From: Notamacropus eugenii
Lineage: Eukaryota; Chordata; Mammalia; Diprotodontia; Macropodidae
NCBI RefSeq assembly: GCF_028372415.1
Contig: NC_092878.1
Coordinates: 27,076,903-27,140,902, forward strand
Direction: 5' to 3'
DNA length: 64,000 nt
Shown here: piece by piece, positions 54,741 to 64,000 of the stretch
Numbering within the stretch: position 1 is the stretch's first letter
Layout of the letters: each line of letters begins with the position of its first letter
Notes under the pieces: model-generated
The model's database searches: none
What the model was told of the DNA's origin: nothing
What the model saw: the letters and a program-made list of their open reading frames with translations, nothing else
Position numbers and translations under genes: made by a program

Positions 54741-55810
54741 CTTGAATCCACTGATTCTCAGAAATGCCTTTTGCTATAAACCCAGGGGATCCCTTTCCGG
54801 GCCTACAGAATTCCAGGGATTACTTGGGTAGTGGAGAGAGTTAGGGAGATATTAGAGGTGGTGGGATTTTCCAATTTTTCCAGAAAAAATAGGGGCTGTA
54901 CGAGGGGCAGTCAGGACAGGGAGTCAGCTAGGGTAGAATACACACAAGGGGGTATAAGGGACACTTTTTAGTATGACTTCGTATAAATGTATATACTTTA
55001 ATGCCAGAAAATTCTTCTTTCAGGGCATAAGAATGTTAATAATTTTGTGAATAATCAAGCCACCCTCAATTCCTCATGAAGACTTAAAGCCCCCCAAAGA
55101 TAGGGCTCAATTTTCAAACTTTACCTGGGGACTGTGAAGGCTTCGTCTGTACTGACTTCAAATCCTGGGAGACAAGGAAGTGACTGGGGTAAGGCAATGC
55201 AGGTCACCGTGGTCCCCCTTGGGCCTCAGGGCAAGATGTCTCCTGGCCATGGGGTACCCACACAAACCCTCTCTCCTTGGTGCAATTTGCCAATTTGCCA
55301 GCCAACATTCTGTTGAGCCTGGGCGTGGACAGGAAAGAGCTAGGGAAGGGGAAGCCAGGAGCCCAGAGAAGGCTGCTCTGGAGGGGGCCCCCAACCCCTG
55401 GCCTCCTCAGTGTCTGGAAATACCCATGGTGTGGCTTCCAGGGAGGCTGCTACTGCTTGGCACCAGCTAATTGTGCTGGGGCAGCTGCCAGGGTCACAGT
55501 AGAGGTCTCTACCCAAGTTCGGAGCCTTCAACTCTCAACCCCTCTCCTCCTCCTCGATCTTAACACCATGCTTTCTTTTCCCTTTGCAAATTCTCTTTTC
55601 TCCTCTTCCTGATCAGCATTGTCCCTGAAGGAGAAGTCCTGGGAGGGTGGAGGTCTCTATCCAAATGCCCCAAGTGTGCCCATTGAGGGCTTTTCCTTGG
55701 ATATATCCAGGACACCCCCACACTGCTCCTCTCAAAGGAGTATTGGAAGGGCAGAGTCTCCTAATGCAGGCCCACCTCTTTTCCAGCTGGACTTTGATAT
55801 CAGATAGCCC
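54741..55810. other. Intergenic DNA with a conserved-looking GC-rich block
   Basis: Repeat-free. The part from about 55230 to 55500 is balanced, rich in E-box CAGCTG and 'CCAATTTGCC' pairs, and may be regulatory. The open frames here (up to 111 codons) lack domains. Confidence 0.35.
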
Positions 55811-55814
55811 CCAT

Positions 55815-55915
55815 GCAATATAAGCTCTTCAAAGACAGGGACTAATTTATTTTTGTCTTTGTATTCTCAGTATCTTGCGCATAGTTAGCATTTTGTAAAT
55901 GTCTGCTGAATTGTT
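55815..55915 (+). mobile_element. L2 3' terminal fragment
   Basis: 'AATATAAGCTCTTCAAAGAC', 'GTATTCTCAGTATCTTGCGC' and 'ATTTTGTAAATGTCTGC': the L2 end. Confidence 0.6.
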
Positions 55916-57155
55916 AAATCCCCATGGGTTAGCCTGGATAAGGTACTGAGCTGTAGCAAGGATTTGTTTATAATCTTGGGCAAAAAAAAGCTGGAGATGG
56001 GGAGGAGCAATCATTGGGTGGGTGTGGGGGAGGACACAGTCCTGCTATAAGCACAGTAGAGGTTAGTAGAAGGGGTGTCCCCAGAGAGCTGATAGCGGAC
56101 GATGGAGAGGCAAGGATGGTGGTCACATGAAGAAGGAACATGTTGATGCCCTGGCCCGAAAACTTGTTTGCCCCAATACTCATTCTGATCAGGAGGTAGT
56201 CTATATGGCTAGCTGTTCCCTGCCCATTCCATTTACCAAGACTACTCCTAGAAAAGGGCTGCAGGGATAGTTGGTTAACTAGCCTCTATGAAGCACCTAT
56301 TATGGATCAGTCACTGTGCTAAGTTCTGAACAGGTCCACAACTCAGGAAGCTAGGAAAGAAATGAGGTGGATAGGTTGGGGTGGTCAGAGAGGCCTGCAA
56401 GGAGCCAGGGCTGGGAGCTTTGACTTTTGTGTACACACACAGACACATGCACAGACACACACACACACGCATGCACACACACCATGCTCCCTCTCATTCT
56501 GGCTTCCTCTCTGGTCAGAGCAATTTGACACTTGCAACCAAGGGTCACATGTAACTATGTTCTATGCCTGTCTGAGGAAAGAATAGGCCACATCTAATGA
56601 TAAAAATAACAACATATTTGTGAAACACATACATATCACATATATAGGTGAGGAATGTATATATGTATAAAACCCCAGGCACCCTCACCTCTCCCCCACC
56701 CCAGCTTTCCATGACCAGAACACTTCAGAATAAACCTTGTTTTCTTTCCTGCTTCTACATTCAACTAGCTGCCCAGTGCACATCAAAGGATCATAGAACG
56801 AGAAATAGTCACAAAAGTAGCACTCTGAACAGAACCACACTGTCTCCCAATGACAAGTCATTTGGGTGCTAGACTTGGCCATGGTTGGATGGGTTTACCC
56901 AGAAGCCCTGCTACAAAAGATGGTTCTTCCAAATGCTTCAAAAAAACCTTCTGCTTTCTGACTTCTAAAAAATATTCCAAGAGGAAATTCTCTCCCTCTC
57001 TTCCATTCCTCCTTCTACTTCCTTCTCCATTGTTTCATCTTGTCCCTTAACCTATTTCAGTCTGCTTCTTCAGGGATAGTAATACTTACCTGGAAGAGAT
57101 ACTGTGAATGTGAGCTATTAAGGTTATTCATAGGACTGAAGGAAGGAAATGGTCG
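55916..57155. other. Intergenic DNA with a (CA)n tract
   Basis: A CA/GCA-type microsatellite lies at 56432-56482. A SINE-like 'CACCTATTATGGATCAGTC' remnant lies near 56295. No gene recognised. Confidence 0.4.
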
Positions 57156-57159
57156 ATTC

Positions 57160-57378
57160 CCGGAGTTATTAATCTCTTTTTGTGTCATGGATCCCTTTGG
57201 GAGTATCCATTTGAAGAATTTTTCATTTTAAATCATAACTGAAGGAAACACAAAATTTCAATTAGAGGTTATTGAAAATAAAAACGTGATTTTATTTCTC
57301 TCATCTAGGTCCACCGACTCCTGAAATCTATCTAAGGACACCATGGAGGTCAGTGGACCCCCCAGTTAAGAATCCCTG
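57160..57378. mobile_element. hAT-like MITE, second copy
   Basis: Left end 'CCGGAGTTATTAATCTC', interior 'GTGTCATGGATCCCTTTGG' and right end 'CAGTTAAGAATCCCTG' correspond to the ends and interior of 544-741 in the same orientation. Non-coding and diverged. Confidence 0.5.
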
Positions 57379-57379
57379 A

Positions 57380-57500
57380 CCAACCCTATCATTTTACAAA
57401 TGAGGTGAAACCAGGCCCAGAGAGCAGGAGACTTGCTTGAAGTCACAGAATTAGTAAGTGGTATAACCAGGAATTGGACCCAGGTTTCCACTTTACCCAC
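57380..57500 (+). repeat. MIR-type SINE fragment
   Basis: 'TCATTTTACAAATGAGG', 'GAGACTTGCTTGAAGTCAC' and 'GGAATTGGACCCAGG'. Confidence 0.6.
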
Positions 57501-57859
57501 TGCCTACCTAATTAGCCTTCTCACTAGTCTCCAAGGAGGACCTTCTGCTTCCCAGGCTAAAAGCCTTTTCCCATCAATAGCTTATTCGTCATGCATGGGA
57601 TGTCACAGGACTCTTCTCAGCATCCAAGCACAGTTGGGGCAGTCCCTCAAAAACCCCTCACTTCCTCTTGCCTTCAACATTCTGGTCAATTTTTCTTCTT
57701 CCTACCCCAATATTTGGAGTGCACAAGCACCTAATGCTGTCCAGTTTGGTTTTAATGACACAAATTCTAGTGGGCCACTCATCGCTTTTCCCTAGGTAGA
57801 TCCAAAAGCTTCTCCTCCATCTTACTTGGCCTTCCTCACCTGCCTCTTTCCACTTTTCT

Positions 57860-58115
57860 AACTGTCTCCACCATCTTGGTAGTTTTTGACCATACTGCTT
57901 TAGCCTTTTCTCATTTCATTCACTCCTGTCCTCATCTGTGGATATCCCCAGGGATTTCAGCTCTCTGTCAACTCCTTCAGGAGATATTTATTGGCTTTTA
58001 TGAGTCTCTCACAGCAGAATATAAGTTTTATTTCCAGTAGGGATGGTTTCATTAGCTGTACTTGTCCACAGAACCTGGTATAAGGTAGGCTCTTAATGAA
58101 CACTTGTTGATTAAC
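57860..58115 (+). mobile_element. Probable L2 3' fragment
   Basis: 'CAGAATATAAGTTTTATTTCC' in spaced form, then 'AACCTGGTATAAGGTAGGC' and 'TCTTAATGAACACTTGTTG': a worn L2 end. Confidence 0.45.
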
Positions 58116-58479
58116 CGAGGAGTCCAGCTCCCCTATCCTTCCTGTCCTAACCTCCCTCCCCCCACCCCAGGATCTATGCCCTTTACATCTTCAGCTCAAC
58201 ATGGGGAGAAGTTCATGTCTCCCCTGTCTTTCGTCTTCGATGTTCACGCAGCCAGATGTTCCCCCAAATCTCACAGCATCATCTTATTCTCCTTTTCACA
58301 TCACATAACCTAATCCATCGCTCAGGCCCTTGGAAACTCCAAACTGCTTCTTTTTGGCTTCCAGATGAACACACCTTAGGCCCGAACCCTCGTTAGCAGT
58401 CTTAGGGCCTTCTTTCGAGAGTTCCAGTCTCCCCACTCTGAAAGGCCCCAAGCAGGTGGATCAGAAACTAGAGGTGGCC

Positions 58480-59420
58480 CTGAGGGCAGCTGCAGGAACG
58501 CGGGAACATGGGAGCAAAGACGCCCTCTTCTCTTCATCGAATCACCCTCCCAGAAAGAGGTGAACTAGACCGAGCTGGAGGAGACTGGGAGTCGACCGAG
58601 GAGTCCCAAGTCCGAGGTGGAGGAAGCCCCCTGGGGTGGAGGAGGGGGCAGAGGTAGCGCTGCAGCGGCATCTGTCCCGGGCGGGAAGCTGCTGCATTAA
58701 ATTGTAAAATCGATTTATTGACCGGCAGGTGCGCGCAGCGGCAGATGGGGAGCAGCGCGGCCGGGGCACATCTGCGGGGAGCGGCTGCATCGATCCGGGA
58801 GCGGGGAGCAAGGAGCCGCTGGGGGGAGGGGGCGCGGCCCCAGCCACAGCCCTCCGGGTCCCGGGCTTCGCCTCTTTTCGCCCAATCGCAGGGCCAAGGA
58901 TCGAGTAACTTCAGGGGACATCTCGACCGCACTCCAGCTCCCGCTCCCCCCCGCCCCGAGCCTCTGGCACGCTGGGGCTGCGCCCCCACTTAGTTGGCAG
59001 CCCTCGGCGGCCCCGCTGCCCCAGTTGGCACACGGCGTGCCGGGCTGGCGCGTGGCAGCGCCCTGCGGCAGATGAGGCACGCGCCGGCCTCATTACAATG
59101 TGAATGGGCAGAAGGGAGCAGCCATGTGGCAGCAACAGTTTGCAAATCTCCCCGCCTTCTGTGCAGCTCGCTGGCCGCCTCCCGCGCACTCCCCCCGCCC
59201 CCTCCGCCGCGACCGCAGCAGCGCCCCTCCAGGCTTAAGGGTGGCGGCCCCAACTCCATCTCCCGCCCCACCCACCGTTCCGCTGCCTCCTGCCCCTTCC
59301 CCAGCCCAGCAGGCTTACAGGCGCCCAAGGCCCCGGCCGCACTTCTGCCAGGCTGCCTGCTTATCCCCAAGGACCCTGCCACCCAAACAGAGAATCCACT
59401 AAGAGCCCTACCCCTTGGGG
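58480..59420. promoter_or_regulatory. Orphan CpG island 3-4 kb upstream of DLL4
   Basis: About 0.9 kb of CpG-dense, repeat-free DNA. It contains a strikingly AT-rich island inside it at 58693-58722 ('GCATTAAATTGTAAAATCG', 'ATTTATTGACCGG'). A second such patch at about 59090-59150 reads 'CATTACAATGTGAATGGG' and 'GTTTGCAAATCTCCC', the latter with a POU-type ATTTGCAA on the minus strand. AT-rich cores inside GC-rich flanks often mark deeply conserved enhancers. Open frames up to 202 codons occur on both strands, as expected for GC-rich DNA, and show no domain. It could also be the promoter of an unannotated noncoding transcript. Confidence 0.5.
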
Positions 59421-61190
59421 TGCAAAAAGGCGAGGAAGTTTTTCGCCATAAGCTCTGTTGCTCTGTTCTGCACCCAATCTCCCTATATGGATGTGGGAAG
59501 GAAGAGGGCATTGGGTGGGGAAAAAGTTACCTCCGAGGGTTCTACGAATTTAGGCGAGTCTGGAGCTGGGCAGTCCAAGTTTGCAATGTAAGGCCCATTT
59601 AACGTTTTGTGCTCCCCCAGTCTGTGATTAGATACTCTCCGTCATTAAAACTTGGAGGCTAGCTTGGAAAGCTACTTATTGTTGGATCCCTGAACTCAAC
59701 GCATGGAGCTGGCCCCGGCCTCTAACCCCATTTACAGGAAGGAGCCCGGCACCAGGGCCTAATATCTAAAAACTGGTCCTTGGCCGTGCAGCACTCACGT
59801 CCTGGTCCAGCCAAGTCCTTCCATGGATTCGGACGGACAACTGTGCGGCTAAAACATCTTCCCATCCCGTCCCGGCGAGGGGGCGGCATAGGATGAGAGG
59901 GGAGGGGATAGAAGTTCTGCCCCTTGGCCTTCTGCAGGAGTCTAGCGGAGGAGGAAAGCTTCAGAACCAGCCCACCCCGGTCAGGATTGCAATTGGACTC
60001 GAACCCCGCAGGGTCTCCGAGCTCCCTAGTCACGTGTTTGACTTTCCAGTCCAGAAACCCTGAGTGGGGGTGATGGGAAAAGAACAGAAACACTGTGCGA
60101 GTGGGAATCCTGACTTCAAAGTCGTTAGATTTTTCTTTGGGCCTTCAGTCCATCACCCTGTTCCCACTCTCCACTCCCCCCTCCAATAGAGGCTTTCGCC
60201 TACCCAAGGGGCAAAGAAAGCATTGGAGCAGAGGGAGTTCGAGAGGGGACCCGGAACGCGATAATGAGCTCCTATTATAGCGCCATGTGCAGAGACTCCT
60301 CCTAAATGCTTTTTGATGATGAGCATTTATTTAACCTTTTCCTCTCCACAAACAGGGCCTGTCTCCTCTGAGACCTCTTGGATTTCCCCTCGCCCTGGGA
60401 CGAAGATCTTGGGCTATTTCTGGATAGCAGCCTGGAGGAGCAGACAGAGGAACGTTTTGGGGAAGGACGACGGCAGCTAGAAGACATATGTTTGGAGAGG
60501 AGCCCAAACCTTGAGAGAGACCAGGGCCCATATCCAGTTGAGGATGGACGAGATTGGTGTGAGAGCTGGATTCTTGAGTCCTATTCCCAACCCTGCAGCA
60601 TTCTCCTGAGTTAAGGAGGTTGTCAGTGGTTCCATTTCTGCGTTGGATATGACCCAAATGTTCATCTTATAGTCTGGGAACCTGAGAAAAAAGGATGGGA
60701 AAAGAATGAAAAAGGTTTCGGGAGAAAATGCTGAAAAGGCCAGTACTTTGGGCTAGAGCTTTGAGGACCAGAACATTTCTCCTTCCAAAGTGGGGATGGG
60801 GAAGTCAGGTCACCCTAGTGAAGGATAAAGGGGCAGCCCTTGGCATTCTCGGTTGGTTTTTTAAAAACTGTGGGATGAGAACAGGGATTTAGGAACCCCT
60901 TTGCCTAGAAAGCCGGGAGGCAAGCCTGGGGCTCACTCTTCCCTCGGGCCTGGGTTCTCTGCCTGCATGTAACCTACATTAGCTAGAGAGAGCAGCCTGG
61001 GCCCATCTGCCGGCCCCCGCCCCACTCCAGCCCGGCTCCCCCACGCCAACCCGCTCGTGCCAGATGGTAGTGGGGGCTGGGAGGGGTGGCCGTGCGTGGG
61101 GAACCCCCCCCCCAGGTCCCTCTCATCACCTCCCCCCTCCCCCAACACACAGTCCAATCTCCCTGGATTTCTTTACCTCTCACCACCTCC
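59421..61190. other. DLL4-proximal upstream DNA, no gene recognised
   Basis: Repeat-free single-copy sequence. 'AGTGGGAATCC' (about 60100) is a weak RBPJ-like core and TCACGTG (about 60031) is an E-box. No exon-like structure. Confidence 0.4.
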
Positions 61191-61569
61191 CTCTTTCCGC
61201 ACCGCCCCCCGCCCGTGAGTCAAAAATCAGACCACGCTCACCGCGCAAGCAGCTGTTCAGCCCCGCGCGCCGCTTCCCCCCCCTTCCCCTCCTCCCCCGG
61301 GTCCCCGCACCGCGTCCCCGCTCCCCCCGTGCCGATCTTATCGCCCAGCCAAAGCTATCACCACGCGGGGAGAGCTGACAGCTGAAGCCACCCGGCCTTC
61401 TGCAGCTCTGGGCATAGCCGAGAGCACCCTGGCACTCCGGAGATCAAGGAACAACAGTCCTACAACCTCCCCAAGCTGCGCAGGATTCCGTGAAAGCAGT
61501 TGAGTAGGAGAGATTCAGAAGAGTGAGGATGAGCGGCCTACGGGAGCTGGGTGCGTCTAGGGTGCAGGG

Positions 61570-61577
61570 CGTGGGAA
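61570..61577 (+). promoter_or_regulatory. RBPJ (CSL) consensus site upstream of DLL4
   Basis: CGTGGGAA is the high-affinity RBPJ core, about 1.03 kb upstream of the TATA box. DLL4 is known to be induced by Notch signalling itself, so an RBPJ site here would serve positive feedback. Use is inferred. Confidence 0.45.
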
Positions 61578-62600
61578 GGTCTGTGCTCCCCTGAGCCTCA
61601 GATCAGGCCTCGGGCCAGGCCTCAGTTTCCCACCTTTGACCCGAGGGAAAGGAGAGTCGGGTCCGTCCCTCTTTGCCCATCACCCTTCTCATAGCTAGAA
61701 TGGTTTGTGACCACCTTGTCTCTCCCGCTGAGCGCCCCAGGGATCCAGACCACAGGACTGGGTCTTCGCGTCTCCCTTGGAGCCCACAGGCTGGAGCTGG
61801 GCCCAGGTGAGAGCGGCTGGGGGCAGGGGCAGGACCGACCTCTCATTAACATACAGCTGAGGACGCGCCCCCTTTCCTCCCTCTCTCACCCCATAGCCCC
61901 TCCCCCACCTTGGGGACCACGCGCCCCAGAGGCTGGCACGCGTCCGCCGAGGGCAGGCAGGGGGTAGGGGGCACTCACAGAACATCCCCCCTCCCCCACC
62001 TAGTCTGGATTAGTAATCAAAAGGTTAACTCGCCTGAGGTCCATGTCACATATGGAGATGGGGGAAGCTGGAAGCCTCTTCCTCTCCCACTCCAGTTTCT
62101 AAGGTTCCACTCCAAACCTCTGGAAAGGAGGTGGGGGTGGGGGTCTGACCTCAGCTAAGTCACTGGTTTCGCTTTCCCTAAGTTTGCACTTCCTACCTGT
62201 GAAAGGGGTGCAGGTGACCCAGGGCTGGGCTGGGACGCGCCGCCCACGGGGACTCCCCAGTCTCCCGGCCCCGTGGTCATCCGGGAACTCCCCTTCCCTC
62301 CCCTCTCTCCCTCTTCATCCTTACCCCTCCCCAACCTATTTTATTTCTCTCTCCTCTTCCCCAGCAAAAGATAAAATTGGAAGCCTCCAGCCCCCAGCCC
62401 CCAGCCCCACCGATCCCTGACTGCCAGGGCACCTGGGCTCGGGGTGGGGGCACAGGAGGGCGGGGGCTACGGCGGCAGTGGCGGCAGGGGCGGGGGCTCG
62501 CTCCCGGAGGCGCTGGGCTCGGCTGAGAAGAGAGGCCGAGAGGGGAGGGGAGAGTGACCAACTGAGTCTGAGTGACAGGCCAGCGAGGATAAGCGCCAAG

Positions 62601-62608
62601 TATATATA
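62601..62608 (+). promoter_or_regulatory. DLL4: DLL4 TATA box
   Basis: TATATATAAGG lies 337-344 bp upstream of the DLL4 ATG. It predicts transcription start near 62630 and a 5' UTR of about 315 bases. That leader contains no ATG, so scanning ribosomes meet the DLL4 start first. The box sits inside a CpG-rich region (about 62200-63600), an unusual pairing of TATA and CpG island common in developmental regulators. Confidence 0.7.
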
Positions 62609-62944
62609 AGGAGGGCTCTGGGGCGCGCAGGTTCCAGTCCCAGCGCTGCGCACAGACTAGGGAGCAGCTGGAGTAGGCGCTGCCTGTCCTCCTCCGACAG
62701 ACTCCGAGGAGTTAATACGGGGCGCCCGCCCTCGCCAGGATTACACCCCCGCAAGGAGAACGCTTTCCTGTCCGCCCGCACCTGGATTACCTGACCCTCC
62801 TCTACCCCCGCCATCGCTGCGGTTTAGGTTGTAAACCTAGAAGAACCAGCAAGGGCGCACCCCTGGGCAGTCGAGTGTCGCCAGATAGCAGATCACCGGT
62901 TGCCCGAAGGCAAGGAGGCAGGCAGGAGAGCGGAGCCCCGCGGG

Positions 62945-63990
62945 ATGGCGGCCGCCTCCGGGAAGCTCTCCCACTGGGCGTTGCTGCTGCTGGCGGCTTT
63001 GTGGCAGCAGGTAAAGTCCCCAACCGGCCGGCCCCTCTCCGCCCGTCCTGGCCCCTGAGCTCAAGGACTCGTCGTTGACTGACCGTGCCTCTCTTTTCTT
63101 CTCCTCCTCTCCTCTCCTCTCCTCCTCTCTTCTTTTTCCTCTCCTCTCCTCTCCCCTTCTCTCTCCTCTCTCCTCCTCTCCTCTCCTCTCCTCTCCTCTC
63201 CTCTCCTCTCCTCTCCTCTCCTCTGCTCTCCCTTCCCTCCCTTCCCTTCTCTTCCCGTCCCGTCCCTCTGTAGCAGCGGGCAGCCGGTTCGGGTGTCTTC
63301 CAGCTTCAGCTTCGTGAATTTGCCAACGAGAAAGGAGTGCTGGCCAGCGGCCGGCCCTGCGAGCCCCACTGCCGGACCTTCTTCCGCATCTGCCTCAAGC
63401 ACTTCCAGGCAGTTCTGTCGCCTGGGCCCTGCACCTTTGGCAGCGTCTCCACGCCGGTGCTGGGCACCAACTCCTTCGCCGTCGGAGAGGAGAGCCGCGG
63501 AGGCGGCCGAAACCCCCTCCAGCTGCCGTTTAACTTTACCTGGCCGGTGAGCGCTCGCCCCCGGAGGCGCCTTTGAGAGCCTTGGGGGAGGCGTACCCTC
63601 TTTCTATTCCGAGATGTTTCAATCCCCGACCTCTCGGAGGGAGCGGGGAGGAGGAAAGAAATGCGTTAGCGCGTGAAGCTTGGAGAAGAGGCCGCCTCTC
63701 TCCGCCCGCTCGCGTACTCGAGCAAACCCGTTATGTTGACCTGGGGCACTGTAATTGTATCCCGCAATTAAGTTAATTAAACCGGCTGCCGCGCGGCGGC
63801 CTCCCCCTCCTACCCTCCTTCTTTGCCTCTGTCTCCTCGTCCCCCCTCCCCTCTCTCGTAGGCAGCCCCGCTCCTCCCCTTCTCCAGGGCTCACTCATAG
63901 CTCTCTCTCTCATTTCCCCACCTTCTCCCCAGGGCACCTTCTCGCTCATCATTGAGGCCTGGCACGCGCCGGGGGACAACCTGCCACCAG
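62945..63990 (+). CDS. DLL4: DLL4, Delta-like Notch ligand, exons 1-3 (5' part only)
   Basis: Coding exons are 62945-63010, 63277-63546 and 63933-63990. The gene continues past the window (donor GTGAGA at 63991). The 131 codons give a signal peptide (residues 1-26, core [12 protein letters not shown]) and most of the N-terminal MNNL/C2-like domain. Cysteines C50, C54, C61 and C74 sit where human DLL4 has them. The stretch '[12 protein letters not shown]' carries the N108 glycosylation sequon, followed by '[15 protein letters not shown]'. The DSL and EGF domains lie beyond the edge. DLL4 is a membrane ligand for Notch1/4 that restrains tip-cell sprouting and specifies arteries; it also acts in thymus. 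The start has context GCGGGATGG. The exon 2 acceptor is a TAGCAG tandem (63271-63276); the second AG gives the human-like QQRAAG. Start of exon 2 could therefore also be 63274, adding one Gln. Confidence 0.95.
63087..63262 (+). repeat. (CCTCT)n polypyrimidine repeat in DLL4 intron 1
   Basis: CTCTCCTCTCCTCTCC-type pentamers fill most of the 266-bp intron 1, right up to the acceptor. Leu/Ser/Pro-only or Arg/Glu-only frames across it are artefacts. Confidence 0.95.
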
Positions 63991-64000
63991 GTGAGAAGCA

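Noticed and set aside
58994-59602. 202-codon plus-strand frame and a 173-codon minus-strand frame in the orphan CpG island
   Set aside because: Stop codons are rare in GC-rich DNA. Frames of this size occur on both strands here, with Ala/Pro/Arg-biased composition and no recognisable domain or splice structure.
59970-60040. tRNA-like 'ACTCGAACCCCGCAGG' on the minus strand
   Set aside because: No cloverleaf can be built around it, and A- and B-box spacing is wrong.
1-64000. CRISPR arrays, prokaryotic operons or an intact virus-like element
   Set aside because: Sequence is spliced, CpG-island-bearing mammalian DNA. All regular repeats are microsatellites, and no gag, pol, env or capsid-like frame was seen.

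Overview
This is a stretch of mammalian nuclear DNA, almost certainly from a marsupial. Two protein-coding genes are recognisable, both on the plus strand: VPS18 (complete, five coding exons, positions 16049-21296) and the first three coding exons of DLL4 (62945-63990), which runs off the right edge. VPS18 followed by DLL4 is the order seen at human 15q15, so this is conserved synteny. The marsupial call rests on the repeats: many SINEs of the marsupial MAR1/WALLSI type (tRNA-like head, MIR-like core, characteristic tail), SINEs with an RTE-type tail, a half-LINE (HAL1-like) with an ORF1 but no ORF2, and L1 3' ends that end in AAATAAATAAAT-type tails. Alu, B1 and other placental lineage-specific SINEs are absent.

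Layout. 1-15.3 kb: gene-free and repeat-dense (MIR/THER-type SINEs, L1 and L2 3' ends, one near full-length HAL1-like element, a hAT-like MITE). 15.3-16.4 kb: purine-rich tract, then the CpG-island promoter of VPS18, which holds a palindromic NRF1 site and an overlapping CLEAR E-box/CRE. 16.0-21.9 kb: VPS18, encoding a 966-residue HOPS/CORVET subunit with a C-terminal RING. 22-30 kb: repeat-poor, GC-rich DNA with three same-orientation CTCF-like motifs and clusters of ETS/forkhead/AP-1 cores. 30-44 kb: repeat-rich again, including a 7SL RNA retropseudogene, L1 3' ends and several copies of a long unnamed repeat family. 45-47.1 kb: a 29-base G run and a CpG-rich conserved-looking block with RBPJ- and SOX-type cores. 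47.3-58 kb: simple-sequence tracts, a triple-nested SINE cluster, L2 3' ends, and an unexplained 68-bp near-identical direct duplication. 58.5-59.4 kb: a CpG island with no recognisable gene, 3-4 kb upstream of DLL4. 61-64 kb: DLL4 promoter (TATA box), 5' UTR free of upstream ATGs, and exons 1-3.

The two genes have unrelated jobs: VPS18 is a housekeeping endolysosomal tethering subunit, and DLL4 is a dosage-sensitive Notch ligand of arterial endothelium. The roughly 41 kb between them most probably holds DLL4 regulatory DNA plus transposon debris, and possibly an insulator separating the genes. I saw no operon, CRISPR array, intact retrovirus or new protein system; the observations worth following up are regulatory and repeat-biological.
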